Assembly: GCF_000017505.1 (NCBI RefSeq)
Contig: NC_009675.1
Span: 186,001 to 250,000 of the forward strand
DNA: 64,000 nt
Source: Anaeromyxobacter sp. Fw109-5
GTDB lineage: Bacteria; Myxococcota; Myxococcia; Myxococcales; Anaeromyxobacteraceae
Direction of reading: 5' to 3'
In this document: positions 53,124 to 61,895 of the stretch, one piece after another
Layout: each line of letters opens with the position of its first letter
Numbering within the stretch: position 1 is the first letter of the stretch
Program-made: the position numbers and the translations under genes
The notes under the pieces: generated by a model
Database searches by the model: none
Told to the model about the DNA's origin: nothing
Seen by the model: the letters and a program-made list of their open reading frames with translations, nothing else

Positions 53124-54265
53124 CCATCCGCTACCTCACCGCCGGCGAGTCCCACGGGCCGGGTCTCGTCGCCATCGCCGAGGGGTTCCCCGCCGGCCTC
53201 GCCGTGGACTTCGACGAGGTGAACCGGGATCTGCGCCGGCGCCAGAAGGGCTACGGGCGCGGCGGGCGCCAGAAGATCGAGAAGGACGAGGCGGAGTTCC
53301 TCGCCGGGCTGCGCGGCGGCGTGACGCTCGGCGCCCCCATCGCGCTCGTGGTGTGGAACAAGGACCACGAGAGCTGGAAGGACCTCGTCTCGCCGTACGC
53401 GCGCGGAGGGCGGCCCTTCACCCAGGTGCGCCCCGGCCACGCCGACCTCGCCGGCGCGCTGAAGTACGCGCTCACCGACGCGCGCGACGTGCTCGAGCGC
53501 GCCAGCGCGCGCTCCACCGCGGTGACCGTGGCGCTCGGCTCGCTCGCGAAGCAGCTCCTCGCGCGCTTCGGCGTGCGGGTCTCCTCGCGCGTGGTCGCGA
53601 TCGGGCCGCGCCTGCGCCACGTGGAGGAGCCGCCCACCGACGCGGAGCGCGACGCCATCGAGGCCTCCGACCTCCACGTGGAGGACGAGGCGGTCGCGGC
53701 CGAGTGGCGGGCGCTCATCGACGCGGAGAAGGCGCGCGGCGGCTCCATCGGCGGCGCCTTCGACGTCCACGCCACGGGCCTCCCCATCGGGCTCGGCAGC
53801 CACGTGCACCCGGACCGGCGCCTCGACGCGCGGCTCGCCGGCGCGCTCTGCGGGGTGCAGGCGATCCGCGCCGCGGAGATCGGCGACGGCACGCAGGTCG
53901 GCCGCTCCGGCCCGGAGTTCCACGACGCCATCCAGCACGACCCCGCGCGCGGCTTCCACCGGCCCTCCAACCGCGCGGGCGGGCTGGAGGGCGGCATGAC
54001 GGACGGGATGCCGCTGCGGGTGCGGGCGTACATGAAGCCCATCCCCACCATGCTCACGCCGCTCGCGACGGTGGATCTCGCGACGCGCGAGGCGACGCAG
54101 GCGCGGTACGAGCGGAGCGACGTGTGCGCGGTGCCGGCCGCGGCGATCGTGGGGGAGGCGGTCGTCGCCTGGGAGCTCGCGAACGCCTTCCTCGAGAAGT
54201 TCGGCGGCGACGCCCTCGTGGACGTCGAGAAGGCGGTGGAGGCCTATGCCGCTCGCATCCGCTGA
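53120..54265 (+). CDS. aroC: Chorismate synthase
   Basis: FMN-dependent last step to chorismate. The 381-residue protein has GESHGPGLV, the [18 protein letters not shown] phosphate region, [29 protein letters not shown] and the C-terminal [20 protein letters not shown]. The aroK frame starts 20 bases before its stop, the largest overlap in the operon. Confidence 0.97.
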
Positions 54266-54737
54266 GACGCTGGCGCTCGCCGGGATGATGGGCTCCGGCA
54301 AGTCCACCGTCGCGCGCCACCTCGGCCGGCTCCTCGGGCGCCGGGTGGTGCACCTCGACGAGGAGATCGTCCGCGCCGCCGGCAAGCCCATCCCGGCGAT
54401 CTTCGCGGAGGACGGGGAGCCGCGCTTCCGCGCGCTGGAGCGGGAGGCGGTGGCGGCGCTCCCGGCGGGCGTGGTCGCCGATCTCGGCGGCGGCGCCTTC
54501 TGCGATCCCGCGAGCGCCGCGCGCCTCCTCGCCGCGGGCCGCGTGGTCTTCCTCGACGTCTCCGCCGCCGAGGCCGCGCGCCGGCTCGGCGCCGGCGACG
54601 CGGGCCGGCCCCTCGCGGAGCGCTGGCCGGAGCTCCTCGGGCGCCGGCTGCCGCTCTACCGCCGCGCCCACCTCACCGTCGCCGTGGACGGCCTCACCGC
54701 CGAGGCGGTCGCCCGGCGCATCCTGGAGTCGCTGTGA
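54246..54737 (+). CDS. aroK: Shikimate kinase
   Basis: Phosphorylates shikimate. The 163-residue P-loop protein has Walker [10 protein letters not shown] at residues 13-21, the substrate-binding [17 protein letters not shown] and LGGGAF, and the lid [20 protein letters not shown]. The start overlaps aroC by 20 bases and its stop overlaps the aroB GTG. Confidence 0.95.
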
Positions 54738-55909
54738 CCGACGTCGTCGAGGTGATCCCGGCCCGGCAGGGCGAGCACGAGTACCCGGTGCGCGTGGGCG
54801 CCGGCGCGGCCGAGCTCGTGGGCGCGCTCGCCGACGAGCACGATCGCGTGATGCTCGTCTCCTGCGCGCGCGTGCTCCGCACGCCGTTCGGGAGGGCGGT
54901 GCGCGCCCGGCTGGAGCGCGAGGCGCCGCTCGCCCTCGTCCACGTGCTGCCGGACGGGGAGCGCGGCAAGACCCTGCGCGAGCTGGAGCGCGCCGCGGTG
55001 GCGATGCTGCGCGCGGGCGCGACGCGCGGGAGCCTCGTCGTCGCGCTGGGCGGCGGCGCGGTGACCGACGCCGCCGGCTTCCTCGCCGCGACCTACATGC
55101 GCGGGGTGCGCTGGGCGGCGGTGCCCACCACGCTCCTCGGGATGGTGGACGCCGCCATCGGCGGCAAGACCGCGGTGAACCTGCCGGGCGCGAAGAACGC
55201 CGTGGGCGCCTTCCACCCCCCGGAGGCGGTCCTCGCCGATCCCGCCGCGCTCGAGACGCTGCCCGCGCGCGAGCTCCGGAGCGGCAAGGGAGAGGTGCTG
55301 AAGTACGCCGCGCTCCAGCCCGCCCTCCTCGGCGCGTTCGGGCAGCAGCTCGCGGGCGACGAGGTGGACCCGCTCGTCATCGCCACCTGCGCCCGCATGA
55401 AGGTGGACGTCGTCGAGGCGGATCCCACGGAGCAGGGGCCGCGCAAGCTCCTCAACCTCGGCCACACCTTCGGGCACGGGGTGGAGGCCGCCGGCGACTT
55501 CTCCCGCTACGCGCACGGCGAGGCGGTGGCCATCGGGCTGGCGTTCGCGTTCCGGCTCGCGGCGCGGCTCGGCCGGGTGGGGGCGGACGCGGTCGCCGCG
55601 GTCGAGGAGCGGATCGCCCAGGCCGGGCTCCCCGCGCGCGTGCCCCGGGCCGACGCGCGCGCGGCGGCGAAGCTCATGGCGTTCGACAAGAAGCGCGGCG
55701 AGGGCGGCCTGCGCTGGGTCCTCCCGCTCGCGACGGAGAACGGGGGCTGGACGGTGGAGTGGGACGTCGCGGCGGAGCCGGCGGCGATCGAGGCGACGGT
55801 CGCCGAGCTGGAGGCGCCCGCCCCTTCGCGCGCTTCGACTCCGGCGCGCGGGCGCGCTAGGCTCGCCCGCGGCCGCGGCGCGGCCGGAAAGGCGAAGGCG
55901 ACCAGATGA
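54734..55909 (+). CDS. aroB: 3-dehydroquinate synthase with basic C-terminal extension
   Basis: NAD- and zinc-dependent cyclisation of DAHP. The core has [59 protein letters not shown] with zinc ligands, and [14 protein letters not shown]. At 391 residues it exceeds the usual 350-365: after about residue 362 it carries an Ala/Pro/Arg/Lys-rich tail ([20 protein letters not shown]) that runs into the aroQ start by four bases. The tail may be an evolved read-into-spacer rather than functional. Confidence 0.95.
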   Translation: MTDVVEVIPARQGEHEYPVRVGAGAAELVGALADEHDRVMLVSCARVLRTPFGRAVRARLEREAPLALVHVLPDGERGKTLRELERAAVAMLRAGATRGSLVVALGGGAVTDAAGFLAATYMRGVRWAAVPTTLLGMVDAAIGGKTAVNLPGAKNAVGAFHPPEAVLADPAALETLPARELRSGKGEVLKYAALQPALLGAFGQQLAGDEVDPLVIATCARMKVDVVEADPTEQGPRKLLNLGHTFGHGVEAAGDFSRYAHGEAVAIGLAFAFRLAARLGRVGADAVAAVEERIAQAGLPARVPRADARAAAKLMAFDKKRGEGGLRWVLPLATENGGWTVEWDVAAEPAAIEATVAELEAPAPSRASTPARGRARLARGRGAAGKAKATR

Positions 55910-56373
55910 TACTCCTCGTGAACGGCCCGAACCTGAACCTGCTCGGCGAGCGCGAGCCCGACGTGTACGGGCGCACCACGCTCGCCGAGGTCGAGGCGCT
56001 CGTCCGCGACGCCTGCGCCGCCTGGAACGTGGAGGTGAAGGCGTTCCAGTCGAACCACGAGGGCGCGCTCGTGGACTTCCTGCACGAGCACCGCAAGGTG
56101 GCGCGGGGCATCGTCCTCAACCCGGGCGCGCTCACGCACACGAGCTACGTGCTGCACGACTGCCTGAAGTCGATCCCGCACGTCCCGGTCATCGAGGTGC
56201 ACCTCTCGAACATCCACGCCCGCGAGGCGTTCCGGCGGACGAGCGTGGTCGCGCCCGCCTGCCGCGGCCAGATCACCGGGCTGGGGATGCGCGGCTACCT
56301 GCTCGCCGCGGAGTGGCTGTGCGCCGAGATCGGCGCGGTGCCGGTCGAGCGGGAGGGCGCCGTCCGCGGCTAG
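55906..56373 (+). CDS. aroQ: Type II 3-dehydroquinate dehydratase
   Basis: Dehydrates 3-dehydroquinate by the trans mechanism. The 155-residue protein has the catalytic Tyr in [62 protein letters not shown] and [11 protein letters not shown]. It is the last of nine overlapping aromatic genes. A 37-base gap to the GT2 gene could end the operon, but no hairpin was seen. Confidence 0.97.
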   Translation: MILLVNGPNLNLLGEREPDVYGRTTLAEVEALVRDACAAWNVEVKAFQSNHEGALVDFLHEHRKVARGIVLNPGALTHTSYVLHDCLKSIPHVPVIEVHLSNIHAREAFRRTSVVAPACRGQITGLGMRGYLLAAEWLCAEIGAVPVEREGAVRG

Positions 56374-56410
56374 CCAGGCGCTCCTCGCCGCCCGCGCTCG
56401 CGCCGCCCGC

Positions 56411-57415
56411 GTGCCCCGCGTCGCCGTCCTCATGCCCGCCCGCGACGCCGCCGCCACGGTGCGCGCCGCGGCGGTGTCCATCCTGCGCCAGACGGAGCGC
56501 GACCTCGCGCTCGTCTGCGTGGACGACGGCTCGCGCGACGCCACCGGCGAAGTCCTCGAGCGGCTCGCCGCGCGCGACCGGCGCGTCGTCGTCGTGCGCG
56601 GCCCGGGCGAGGGCATCGCGCGCGCGCTGAACCGAGGGCTCACGCGGTGCGACGCCGAGCTCGTCGCGCGCATGGACGCGGACGACGTCGCTCACCCGCA
56701 GCGGCTCGCGCTCCAGCGCGAGGCGCTCGGGGCGGATCCCACGCTCGCCGTCCTGGGCGCGCGGGTCCGGCTCTTCCCCGGGCCGCTCGTCCGTCCGGGG
56801 ATGCGCCGGTACGTCGGCTGGCTGAACGGGCTCACCACGCCCGGCGAGCTCCGGCGCGATCTCTTCGTCGAGGCGCCGCTGGTTCACCCTTCGACCACCC
56901 TCCGCCGCGCGACCCTCGAGGCGGTCGGGGGCTGGCGCGACGGGGACTTCCCCGAGGACTACGACCTCTGGCTGCGCGTGGACGCGGCCGGCGGCCGCCT
57001 GGCCAATCACCCGCGCACGCTGCTCGCCTGGCGCGAGGCCCCCACGCGCGCCACGCGGACCGACCCGCGCTACGCGCTGGCGCGCCACGTGGCCCTCAAG
57101 TGCCGGTACCTCGCCGCGGGTCCGCTCGCCGGCCGGCGCGAGGTGGCGCTGTGGGGCGCGGGCGAGACGGGGAAGGCCTTCGCCGACGCGCTCGCCCGCG
57201 AGGGGATCGGGGTGGCGATGTTCGTGGAGGTCGACCGCAACAAGATCGGCCGGCAGGTGCGCGGCGCGCCGGTCGTCGGCTACCAGGACGTCGGCCGCGT
57301 GCGCGGGCTCCCGCTGCTCGTGGCGGTCGGAGCGCCGGGGGCGCGCGGGCTCATCCGCGAGGAGCTCGCGAAGGGCGGGTTCGAGGAGGTGCGCGACTTC
57401 CGTTGCGTCGCCTGA
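56411..57415 (+). CDS. Family 2 glycosyltransferase with C-terminal nucleotide-binding-like domain
   Basis: 334 residues from a GTG start. The GT-A part (about 1-220) has VLMPARDAAATVRAAAVSIL, CVDDGSRDAT and ARMDADDVAHP with the DXD metal site. The C-terminal 100 residues (EVALWGAGETGKAFADALA, VEVDRNKIGRQVRGAPVVG) resemble the sugar-binding PglD-type N-terminal or Rossmann domain of acetyltransferases. The combination is uncommon and may add a regulatory or sensing part. It follows the shikimate operon by 37 bases; acceptor and donor are unknown. Confidence 0.84.
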   Translation: MPRVAVLMPARDAAATVRAAAVSILRQTERDLALVCVDDGSRDATGEVLERLAARDRRVVVVRGPGEGIARALNRGLTRCDAELVARMDADDVAHPQRLALQREALGADPTLAVLGARVRLFPGPLVRPGMRRYVGWLNGLTTPGELRRDLFVEAPLVHPSTTLRRATLEAVGGWRDGDFPEDYDLWLRVDAAGGRLANHPRTLLAWREAPTRATRTDPRYALARHVALKCRYLAAGPLAGRREVALWGAGETGKAFADALAREGIGVAMFVEVDRNKIGRQVRGAPVVGYQDVGRVRGLPLLVAVGAPGARGLIREELAKGGFEEVRDFRCVA

Positions 57416-57493
57416 CCGCGGCGCGTCACGGCCAGCGCGCCGCGCCGGCGCGGGAACCCGACCCCTGCGGTCGCCGACCGGCGCGGGGGTGGA

Positions 57494-57522
57494 TGGAAGC
57501 GCGCGGGGGGTGGCGCTACCGT
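57494..57522 (+). promoter_or_regulatory. Possible promoter of the DUF4303 gene
   Basis: TGGAAG (57494-57499), 17-base spacer, TACCGT (57517-57522), eight bases before the ATG at 57531. The -35 matches the consensus at only three positions. Confidence 0.35.
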
Positions 57523-57530
57523 TGGTGCTC

Positions 57531-58613
57531 ATGCGATCGCCGTCCTCCGTCGGCTCCGGGCCCGCGCCGTCGTTCGATCTCGCCGCCTTCCGGCGCGCGC
57601 TCACCGATCGCACGGCCGCCGCGGTGAAGGCGCTGCGAGCCCAGATCGGCTCGGAGACCCTCTACGCCTTCGCGCTCTACACGAGCGCCGAGTCCGGCTA
57701 CGCGTGGGTCGAGGCCTCCGCGAACACGGAGGAGGGGCTGGCGCGCGCCGCGACTTCCCGGGCGGCGGACGATCCGCGCTTCCGCGGCGAGGCGGGGCGG
57801 CGCCTGCTCCGCTGGTCGGTGGAGGACTGGGCGCACCACGACTTCGACGCGGCCGTGCGGGCGGTGCCGCTCCCGGATCCCCTGGAGCGGCGCGAGTCCC
57901 TGGACCGCGCCCTGCTGACGGCGATGGTGGGCGCGCTGCGGACGCTCGACCGGGCGGGGCTGTTCGGGCGGGGGGCGGATCGCGCCTTCCTCACGGTGAA
58001 CGTGCTGTGCCCGCACCCGTCGCGCGCGTTCTTCGTGCGGAACCTGCGCGCCCTGAACCCCGTCCCCACGGTGGAGCGCCACCTCCGCGAGACGGACCCC
58101 GCCCCCTTCGTGCGCGCGGTGAACCGCGCCCCGCGCCGCGAGCGGATGCGGATCTGGCTCGCCCTGTACGAGGACCTGTACATGGAGTGGAAGACGCCCA
58201 TCGCCGAGGAGGCGCGGGCGCGCGGCATGTCCCCGTGGGAGGTGGAGGTCGAGCTCGCCCGGTTCGGCCCCAAGGTCGTGCCGAAGCTCGTCGATCTGCT
58301 CGCCCACTACGGCTTCGCGCCGCCGTTCGACTCCGCCCGCGAGCTCGAGACGCGCGAGGTCTGGCTGGCCGGCAGCGCGCTCTTCCTCGTCCGGCGCATC
58401 GGCCTGGTGCCCGAGTCCCAGATCCGCAGGCTGCAGGCGCTGGTGGGCGCGTTCGAGGAGCGCGACCGCCGCCTCAAGATCGCCTCCACGCTCGCCGAGA
58501 ACACCGCCCGCGTGCTGCACGAGCTCCGCCCGCGGAAGTTCCCGGAGAGCGTGATGGACCCGCAGACCTACAAGCTGCTCAACCCCGAGCCCTTCCTGCC
58601 CCGCCGCCCGTGA
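57531..58613 (+). CDS. DUF4303-domain protein with helical C-terminal part
   Basis: 360 residues from the ATG at 57531; an in-frame GTG at 57489 lacks a ribosome site. The first 190 residues fit DUF4303 (LYAFALYTSAESGYAWVEASANTEEGL, LRWSVEDWAHHDF), a domain of unknown function found in proteins adjacent to many bacterial polymorphic loci. The C-terminal part (about 195-360) is helical with LARFGPKVVPKLVDLLAHYGF and LKIASTLAENTARVLHELRP. No catalytic residues were identified. It is convergent with the pseudouridine synthase gene. Confidence 0.7.
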   Translation: MRSPSSVGSGPAPSFDLAAFRRALTDRTAAAVKALRAQIGSETLYAFALYTSAESGYAWVEASANTEEGLARAATSRAADDPRFRGEAGRRLLRWSVEDWAHHDFDAAVRAVPLPDPLERRESLDRALLTAMVGALRTLDRAGLFGRGADRAFLTVNVLCPHPSRAFFVRNLRALNPVPTVERHLRETDPAPFVRAVNRAPRRERMRIWLALYEDLYMEWKTPIAEEARARGMSPWEVEVELARFGPKVVPKLVDLLAHYGFAPPFDSARELETREVWLAGSALFLVRRIGLVPESQIRRLQALVGAFEERDRRLKIASTLAENTARVLHELRPRKFPESVMDPQTYKLLNPEPFLPRRP

Positions 58614-58635
58614 TCGCTCGGCGGTCGCGCCGGCG

Positions 58636-59532
58636 TCACTGCGGGAGGAGCGCCCCCTCCGCCGCGCGGAGGTCCTCGGGCACCGGCGCCTCCAGCAGGA
58701 GGCGCGCGCCGGTGGCCGGGTGGTCGATCTCCAGGCGCCGCGCGTGCAGCATCACCCTCGGGATGGCGACCTCCCCGACCCGCCGCGGCCCGCCGTAGCG
58801 AGGGTCGCCGAGCAAGGGCGCGCCGAGGTGAGCGAGGTGCACGCGGATCTGGTGGGTGCGCCCGGTCTCCGGGCGCGCCTCCACGAGGGCGGCGAGCGGG
58901 CCGGCGCGGAGCGTCCGGTAGCGCGTGGCGGCCGCGTCGCCGCGCGGATCGACGCGGCGGAGCCCCGCGCGAGCGGGATCCTTCCCGAGCGGCGCGTCGA
59001 TCCGCCCGTCGGGCGGCGCCGGCGGCCGGGCGCAGAGCGCGAGGTAGGTCTTCTCCGGCGTCCCGGTGCGGAACGCCTCGGCGAGCGCAGCGGCGGCGGC
59101 GGCGGTGCGCGCGAGCACCGTCACGCCGCTCGTCTCGCGATCCAGCCGGTGGACGAGCGTCACCGGCGCGCCGAGCAGGTCCGAGACCAGCTCGGGCAGG
59201 GTGCCGCGATCCGTCGTGAGCGTCGGCTGCGACGGCACCCCGGCCGGCTTGTCGACGGCGACGAGGTCCTGGTCCGCGTAGAGGAGCCGCGCGCGCTCGA
59301 GCGCGCTCCGCGCCGGCGCCGCGCGCCCCGCCTCCTCGAGGTTGACGACCACCTTCTGGCCGGCCTGAAGAAGGCGCCCCGAGACCTTGCAGCGGCGCCC
59401 GTCGAGGAACACGCCGCCGGAGTCCAGCGCGCGCCGCGCGGCGCCGCGGGAGACGCCGCCGCGGGCGGCGATGAAGCGATCGAGCCGCTCGCCCCCGTCC
59501 GCAGATGCGACGACCAGCGAGAGCCGCTTCAA
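58636..59532 (-). CDS. RluA-family rRNA pseudouridine synthase, RluD-like
   Basis: Converts specific uridines of 23S rRNA (or tRNA) to pseudouridine. The 298-residue protein has an N-terminal S4 RNA-binding domain (about 13-70) and a catalytic core with HRLDRETSG, in which Asp131 is the catalytic residue, and RPETGRTHQIRVHLAHLGAPLLGDPRYGG. Which uridines it modifies cannot be read from the sequence. fmdB starts the same minus-strand unit, 10 bases upstream. Confidence 0.93.
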   Translation of the reverse strand: MKRLSLVVASADGGERLDRFIAARGGVSRGAARRALDSGGVFLDGRRCKVSGRLLQAGQKVVVNLEEAGRAAPARSALERARLLYADQDLVAVDKPAGVPSQPTLTTDRGTLPELVSDLLGAPVTLVHRLDRETSGVTVLARTAAAAAALAEAFRTGTPEKTYLALCARPPAPPDGRIDAPLGKDPARAGLRRVDPRGDAAATRYRTLRAGPLAALVEARPETGRTHQIRVHLAHLGAPLLGDPRYGGPRRVGEVAIPRVMLHARRLEIDHPATGARLLLEAPVPEDLRAAEGALLPQ

Positions 59533-59542
59533 GCCCGCGCCA

Positions 59543-59839
59543 TCAGCACGCGCCTGCGCCCTGCTTGGCCGGGCAGGTCGCGCACGCGTCGGGCTTGGAC
59601 TCGACCTTCGGCTCCGGCTTCGACTCGGCCTTGTCGCCCTTGCCGGTGATCGCGGCGGAGTTCCGGCCGTTGTAGTCGGTGATGTAGAAGCCCGAGCCCT
59701 TGAAGGCGAACGCGCTCGCGGACATGAGCTTCGTCACCTTGGAGCCGCAGACGTCGTGGACCTCGAGCGCCGGCGAAGACATCTTCTGCAGGTGGTCGAA
59801 CCGCCCGCACTTGGGGCACTCGTACTCGTAGATGGGCAT
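59543..59839 (-). CDS. FmdB-like zinc-ribbon protein with altered second knuckle
   Basis: 98 residues starting MPIYEYECPKCG, the FmdB/putative regulatory protein signature. The first knuckle is Cys8-x2-Cys11; the second, normally CPxCG, is His28-Asp-Val-Cys31-Gly, so His replaces one Cys. FVVTKLMSASAFAFKGSGFYITDY-like text follows in usual form. The C-terminus is a Lys/Glu/Pro linker ending in CATCPAKQGAGAC, three extra cysteines. It may bind zinc as CCHC or use the C-terminal cysteines. Ten bases separate it from the pseudouridine synthase gene. Confidence 0.85.
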   Translation of the reverse strand: MPIYEYECPKCGRFDHLQKMSSPALEVHDVCGSKVTKLMSASAFAFKGSGFYITDYNGRNSAAITGKGDKAESKPEPKVESKPDACATCPAKQGAGAC

Positions 59840-59860
59840 ACCCGCGAATCTCCGACGGAG

Positions 59861-59888
59861 AAGCTAAAATCGGCGGACCCGCTGTCAA
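59861..59888 (-). promoter_or_regulatory. Promoter of the fmdB-pseudouridine synthase unit
   Basis: Minus-strand consensus TTGACA (59888-59883), 16-base spacer, TAGCTT (59866-59861), 21 bases before the fmdB ATG. Confidence 0.55.
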
Positions 59889-59983
59889 GCGGACGCCCGG
59901 CACGGCCGTGGGAGCGTCGCCGTCGCGAACCCGGTTCGCGCGCGGCGCCCTTGGCCCGGCCGGGACGGAGGGAGCCTTTTATC

Positions 59984-61354
59984 ATGGACGCGCTGGAGAT
60001 GGATCTGCTGGGGGCCGAGGTCGACCGGCTCGCGGCCGCCGTCGACGAGGAGCGGTTCCGGCACGTCGCCGGGCTGGAGCGCGAGCCGTCGCTCGCTCCC
60101 CTGTTCGCCGCGAGCTCGCGCGCGGCGCACCGCGAGACCGTGCAGGCGCTCCGGGAGCGGGGCGAGGAGCCGCTCGCCGGGCGCGTGGCGGCGCTCCGCG
60201 CCGAGCGCGCCCAGGCCGAGGCCGAGGAGGCGTGGCGCGCCGAGGAGGCGCAGGCCACCGCGCGCGGCCCCGACGGCACCGCGCCGCTCGCCGCGCTGGA
60301 GGCCGCGCTCGTCCGCGAGCCCGATCGCGCGCGCCGGCTGGGCCTCGCGCGCGCCGCCGCCGAGGCGCTCGCGCCGGTCGCTTCCCTGCGCGAGCGGGCG
60401 GTGGAGGCGCGGGCGCGGGCGCGGGCCGAGGTCGGGCTCGCGCCGGACTGGCGGCTCGTCGTGGAGGGCGACCAGGCGCTCGCGGCCTCCGACGACGCCT
60501 TTCGAGACGTGCTCGCCTTCGCCGCCCGCCGCGAGCTCGGCCTCGGGCCACAGCCCGGAGGCGAGCTCGCGCGCGCGGACCTCCTGCACCTCGTCGAGGC
60601 GCCGCGCTACGACGGCCTCTTCCGGCCCGGGATGCTGCCCATCGCGCTGAAGCTGACGCTCGAGCCGCTCGCCCTCGACCTCGGCCGCGTGCGCATCGAC
60701 GACGCGGCGCGCGCGGGGAAGTGGCCCGGCGCCCACGCGCTCGGCGCGCGCGTCTCCTTCCGTCCTCGCGGCGGCGCCGGGGACTGGCACGATCTGCTGG
60801 CGGCGGTGGCGCGCGCGCTCCCCGCGGCCGTGGCGGCGGCGCGAAGGGCCGATCCCGTGCTCGGGGAGGCGCTCTCGTGGGTGCTGGGCGGGCTGCTGCT
60901 CGAGCCGCGCTGGCTGCACGACCGGGCCGGCGTCGACCGGCGCCAGGCGCCGGACGTCGTCCGCGCGCTCGCGCTGCGCCGCCTCCTCGCGCTGCGCGCG
61001 GACGCGGCGGCGCTGCGGGTGGCGACCGAGGTGGAGCGCGGCCTCTCGGGCGCGGCCTGGCGCGAGGCCCACCGCGAGGCGCTCACCGCCGCCACCGGCG
61101 CGGCCTGGGACGTCGGCCGGGCCTCGCGCGACGCCGACGCCGGGCGGCTCGGCGCGGCGCTCTCGGGCGCCGCCGCGGGCGAGGCCCTCCGGCGCGCGCT
61201 GGTGGAGCGGTACGACGAGGACTGGTGGCGAAACCCTCGCACCGCGGCGCACCTCGCCGGGCTCCTGGCGGCGGGTCGGCTCCCGGAAGCGGCGGAGCCG
61301 CCGGCGCCAGCGGAGGCGGCGCGGCGGCTCGTGGGCAAGCTCGAGGGGAGGTGA
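59984..61354 (+). CDS. Large helical protein of unknown function
   Basis: 456 residues from the ATG at 59984, which has a GGAGGGAG ribosome site. The protein is Ala/Arg/Glu-rich and almost wholly helical, with a conserved-looking core LLHLVEAPRYDGLFRPGMLPIALKLTLEPLALDLGRVRIDD cut here by category: see residues 190-240, and a C-terminal YDEDWWRNPRTAAHLAGLLAAG. The overall pattern recalls M3/M32-type helical metallopeptidase folds but no HExxH is present, so if related it is inactive. It is convergent with a small minus-strand gene. Confidence 0.65.
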   Translation: MDALEMDLLGAEVDRLAAAVDEERFRHVAGLEREPSLAPLFAASSRAAHRETVQALRERGEEPLAGRVAALRAERAQAEAEEAWRAEEAQATARGPDGTAPLAALEAALVREPDRARRLGLARAAAEALAPVASLRERAVEARARARAEVGLAPDWRLVVEGDQALAASDDAFRDVLAFAARRELGLGPQPGGELARADLLHLVEAPRYDGLFRPGMLPIALKLTLEPLALDLGRVRIDDAARAGKWPGAHALGARVSFRPRGGAGDWHDLLAAVARALPAAVAAARRADPVLGEALSWVLGGLLLEPRWLHDRAGVDRRQAPDVVRALALRRLLALRADAAALRVATEVERGLSGAAWREAHREALTAATGAAWDVGRASRDADAGRLGAALSGAAAGEALRRALVERYDEDWWRNPRTAAHLAGLLAAGRLPEAAEPPAPAEAARRLVGKLEGR

Positions 61355-61367
61355 CGCCCGCGGGCGC

Positions 61368-61715
61368 CTAGGTCTTCTTCCGGAGGGCGCGGATGATCTT
61401 CTCCTTCGTCCGCGACGGCACCGGGGTGAGCGCCGGCGCCGCCCGCGCGCTCTCGCGGCCGCTCTCCTGTGCGGCCTTGTGCGCCTTCCACTTCAGGTGC
61501 GCCTCGATCTCGTAGGCGAGGAGCTCGATCTCGAGGTCGCTGAGCCCCGCGCCGGCCTTCTCGAGCGGGGCCGCCCGGGGGGGCGTCGCGCCGAGGCGCA
61601 TGCGGAGGACCTTCTCCTCCGCGGGCGCGAGCTCCTTGGCCGCCGAGCGCCGGAGAGCGGCCTGGGCAGTGCCCTCGGTGACGACCGCGACGCCGGGCTT
61701 CTTCTTCGTTTCCAT
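61368..61715 (-). CDS. Small basic protein of unknown function
   Basis: 115 residues from the ATG at 61715; ATG at 61724 would add three residues. The first 30 residues are Lys/Ala-rich, the middle contains EKVLRMRLGATPPRAAPLEK and LSDLEIELLAYEIEAHLKW (a likely helical pair), and the end is basic (RTKEKIIRALRKKT). Promoter hexamers TGGACA and TACCAT precede the start. No family was recognised; a nucleic-acid-binding role is possible from charge alone. Confidence 0.6.
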   Translation of the reverse strand: METKKKPGVAVVTEGTAQAALRRSAAKELAPAEEKVLRMRLGATPPRAAPLEKAGAGLSDLEIELLAYEIEAHLKWKAHKAAQESGRESARAAPALTPVPSRTKEKIIRALRKKT

Positions 61716-61722
61716 GAAGGTC

Positions 61723-61750
61723 ATGGTAGGCGGGCACCGCCCCCTGTCCA
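61723..61750 (-). promoter_or_regulatory. Possible promoter of the small basic protein gene
   Basis: Minus-strand TGGACA (61750-61745), 16-base spacer, TACCAT (61728-61723), seven bases before the ATG at 61715. Confidence 0.35.
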
Positions 61751-61895
61751 TTTTTCGCGAGCCGCTCGGCCGTCGGAGGGACGTGGGAGCAAGCCCCCGA
61801 TATCGCACACGAATCCCCGGCGTTTCCGCGAGCGATTCCGCGGGCCTGAGGGCTCCCGGACGCCCGGTTGCGCGGTCTCTGTCGTGCCGGCATGT

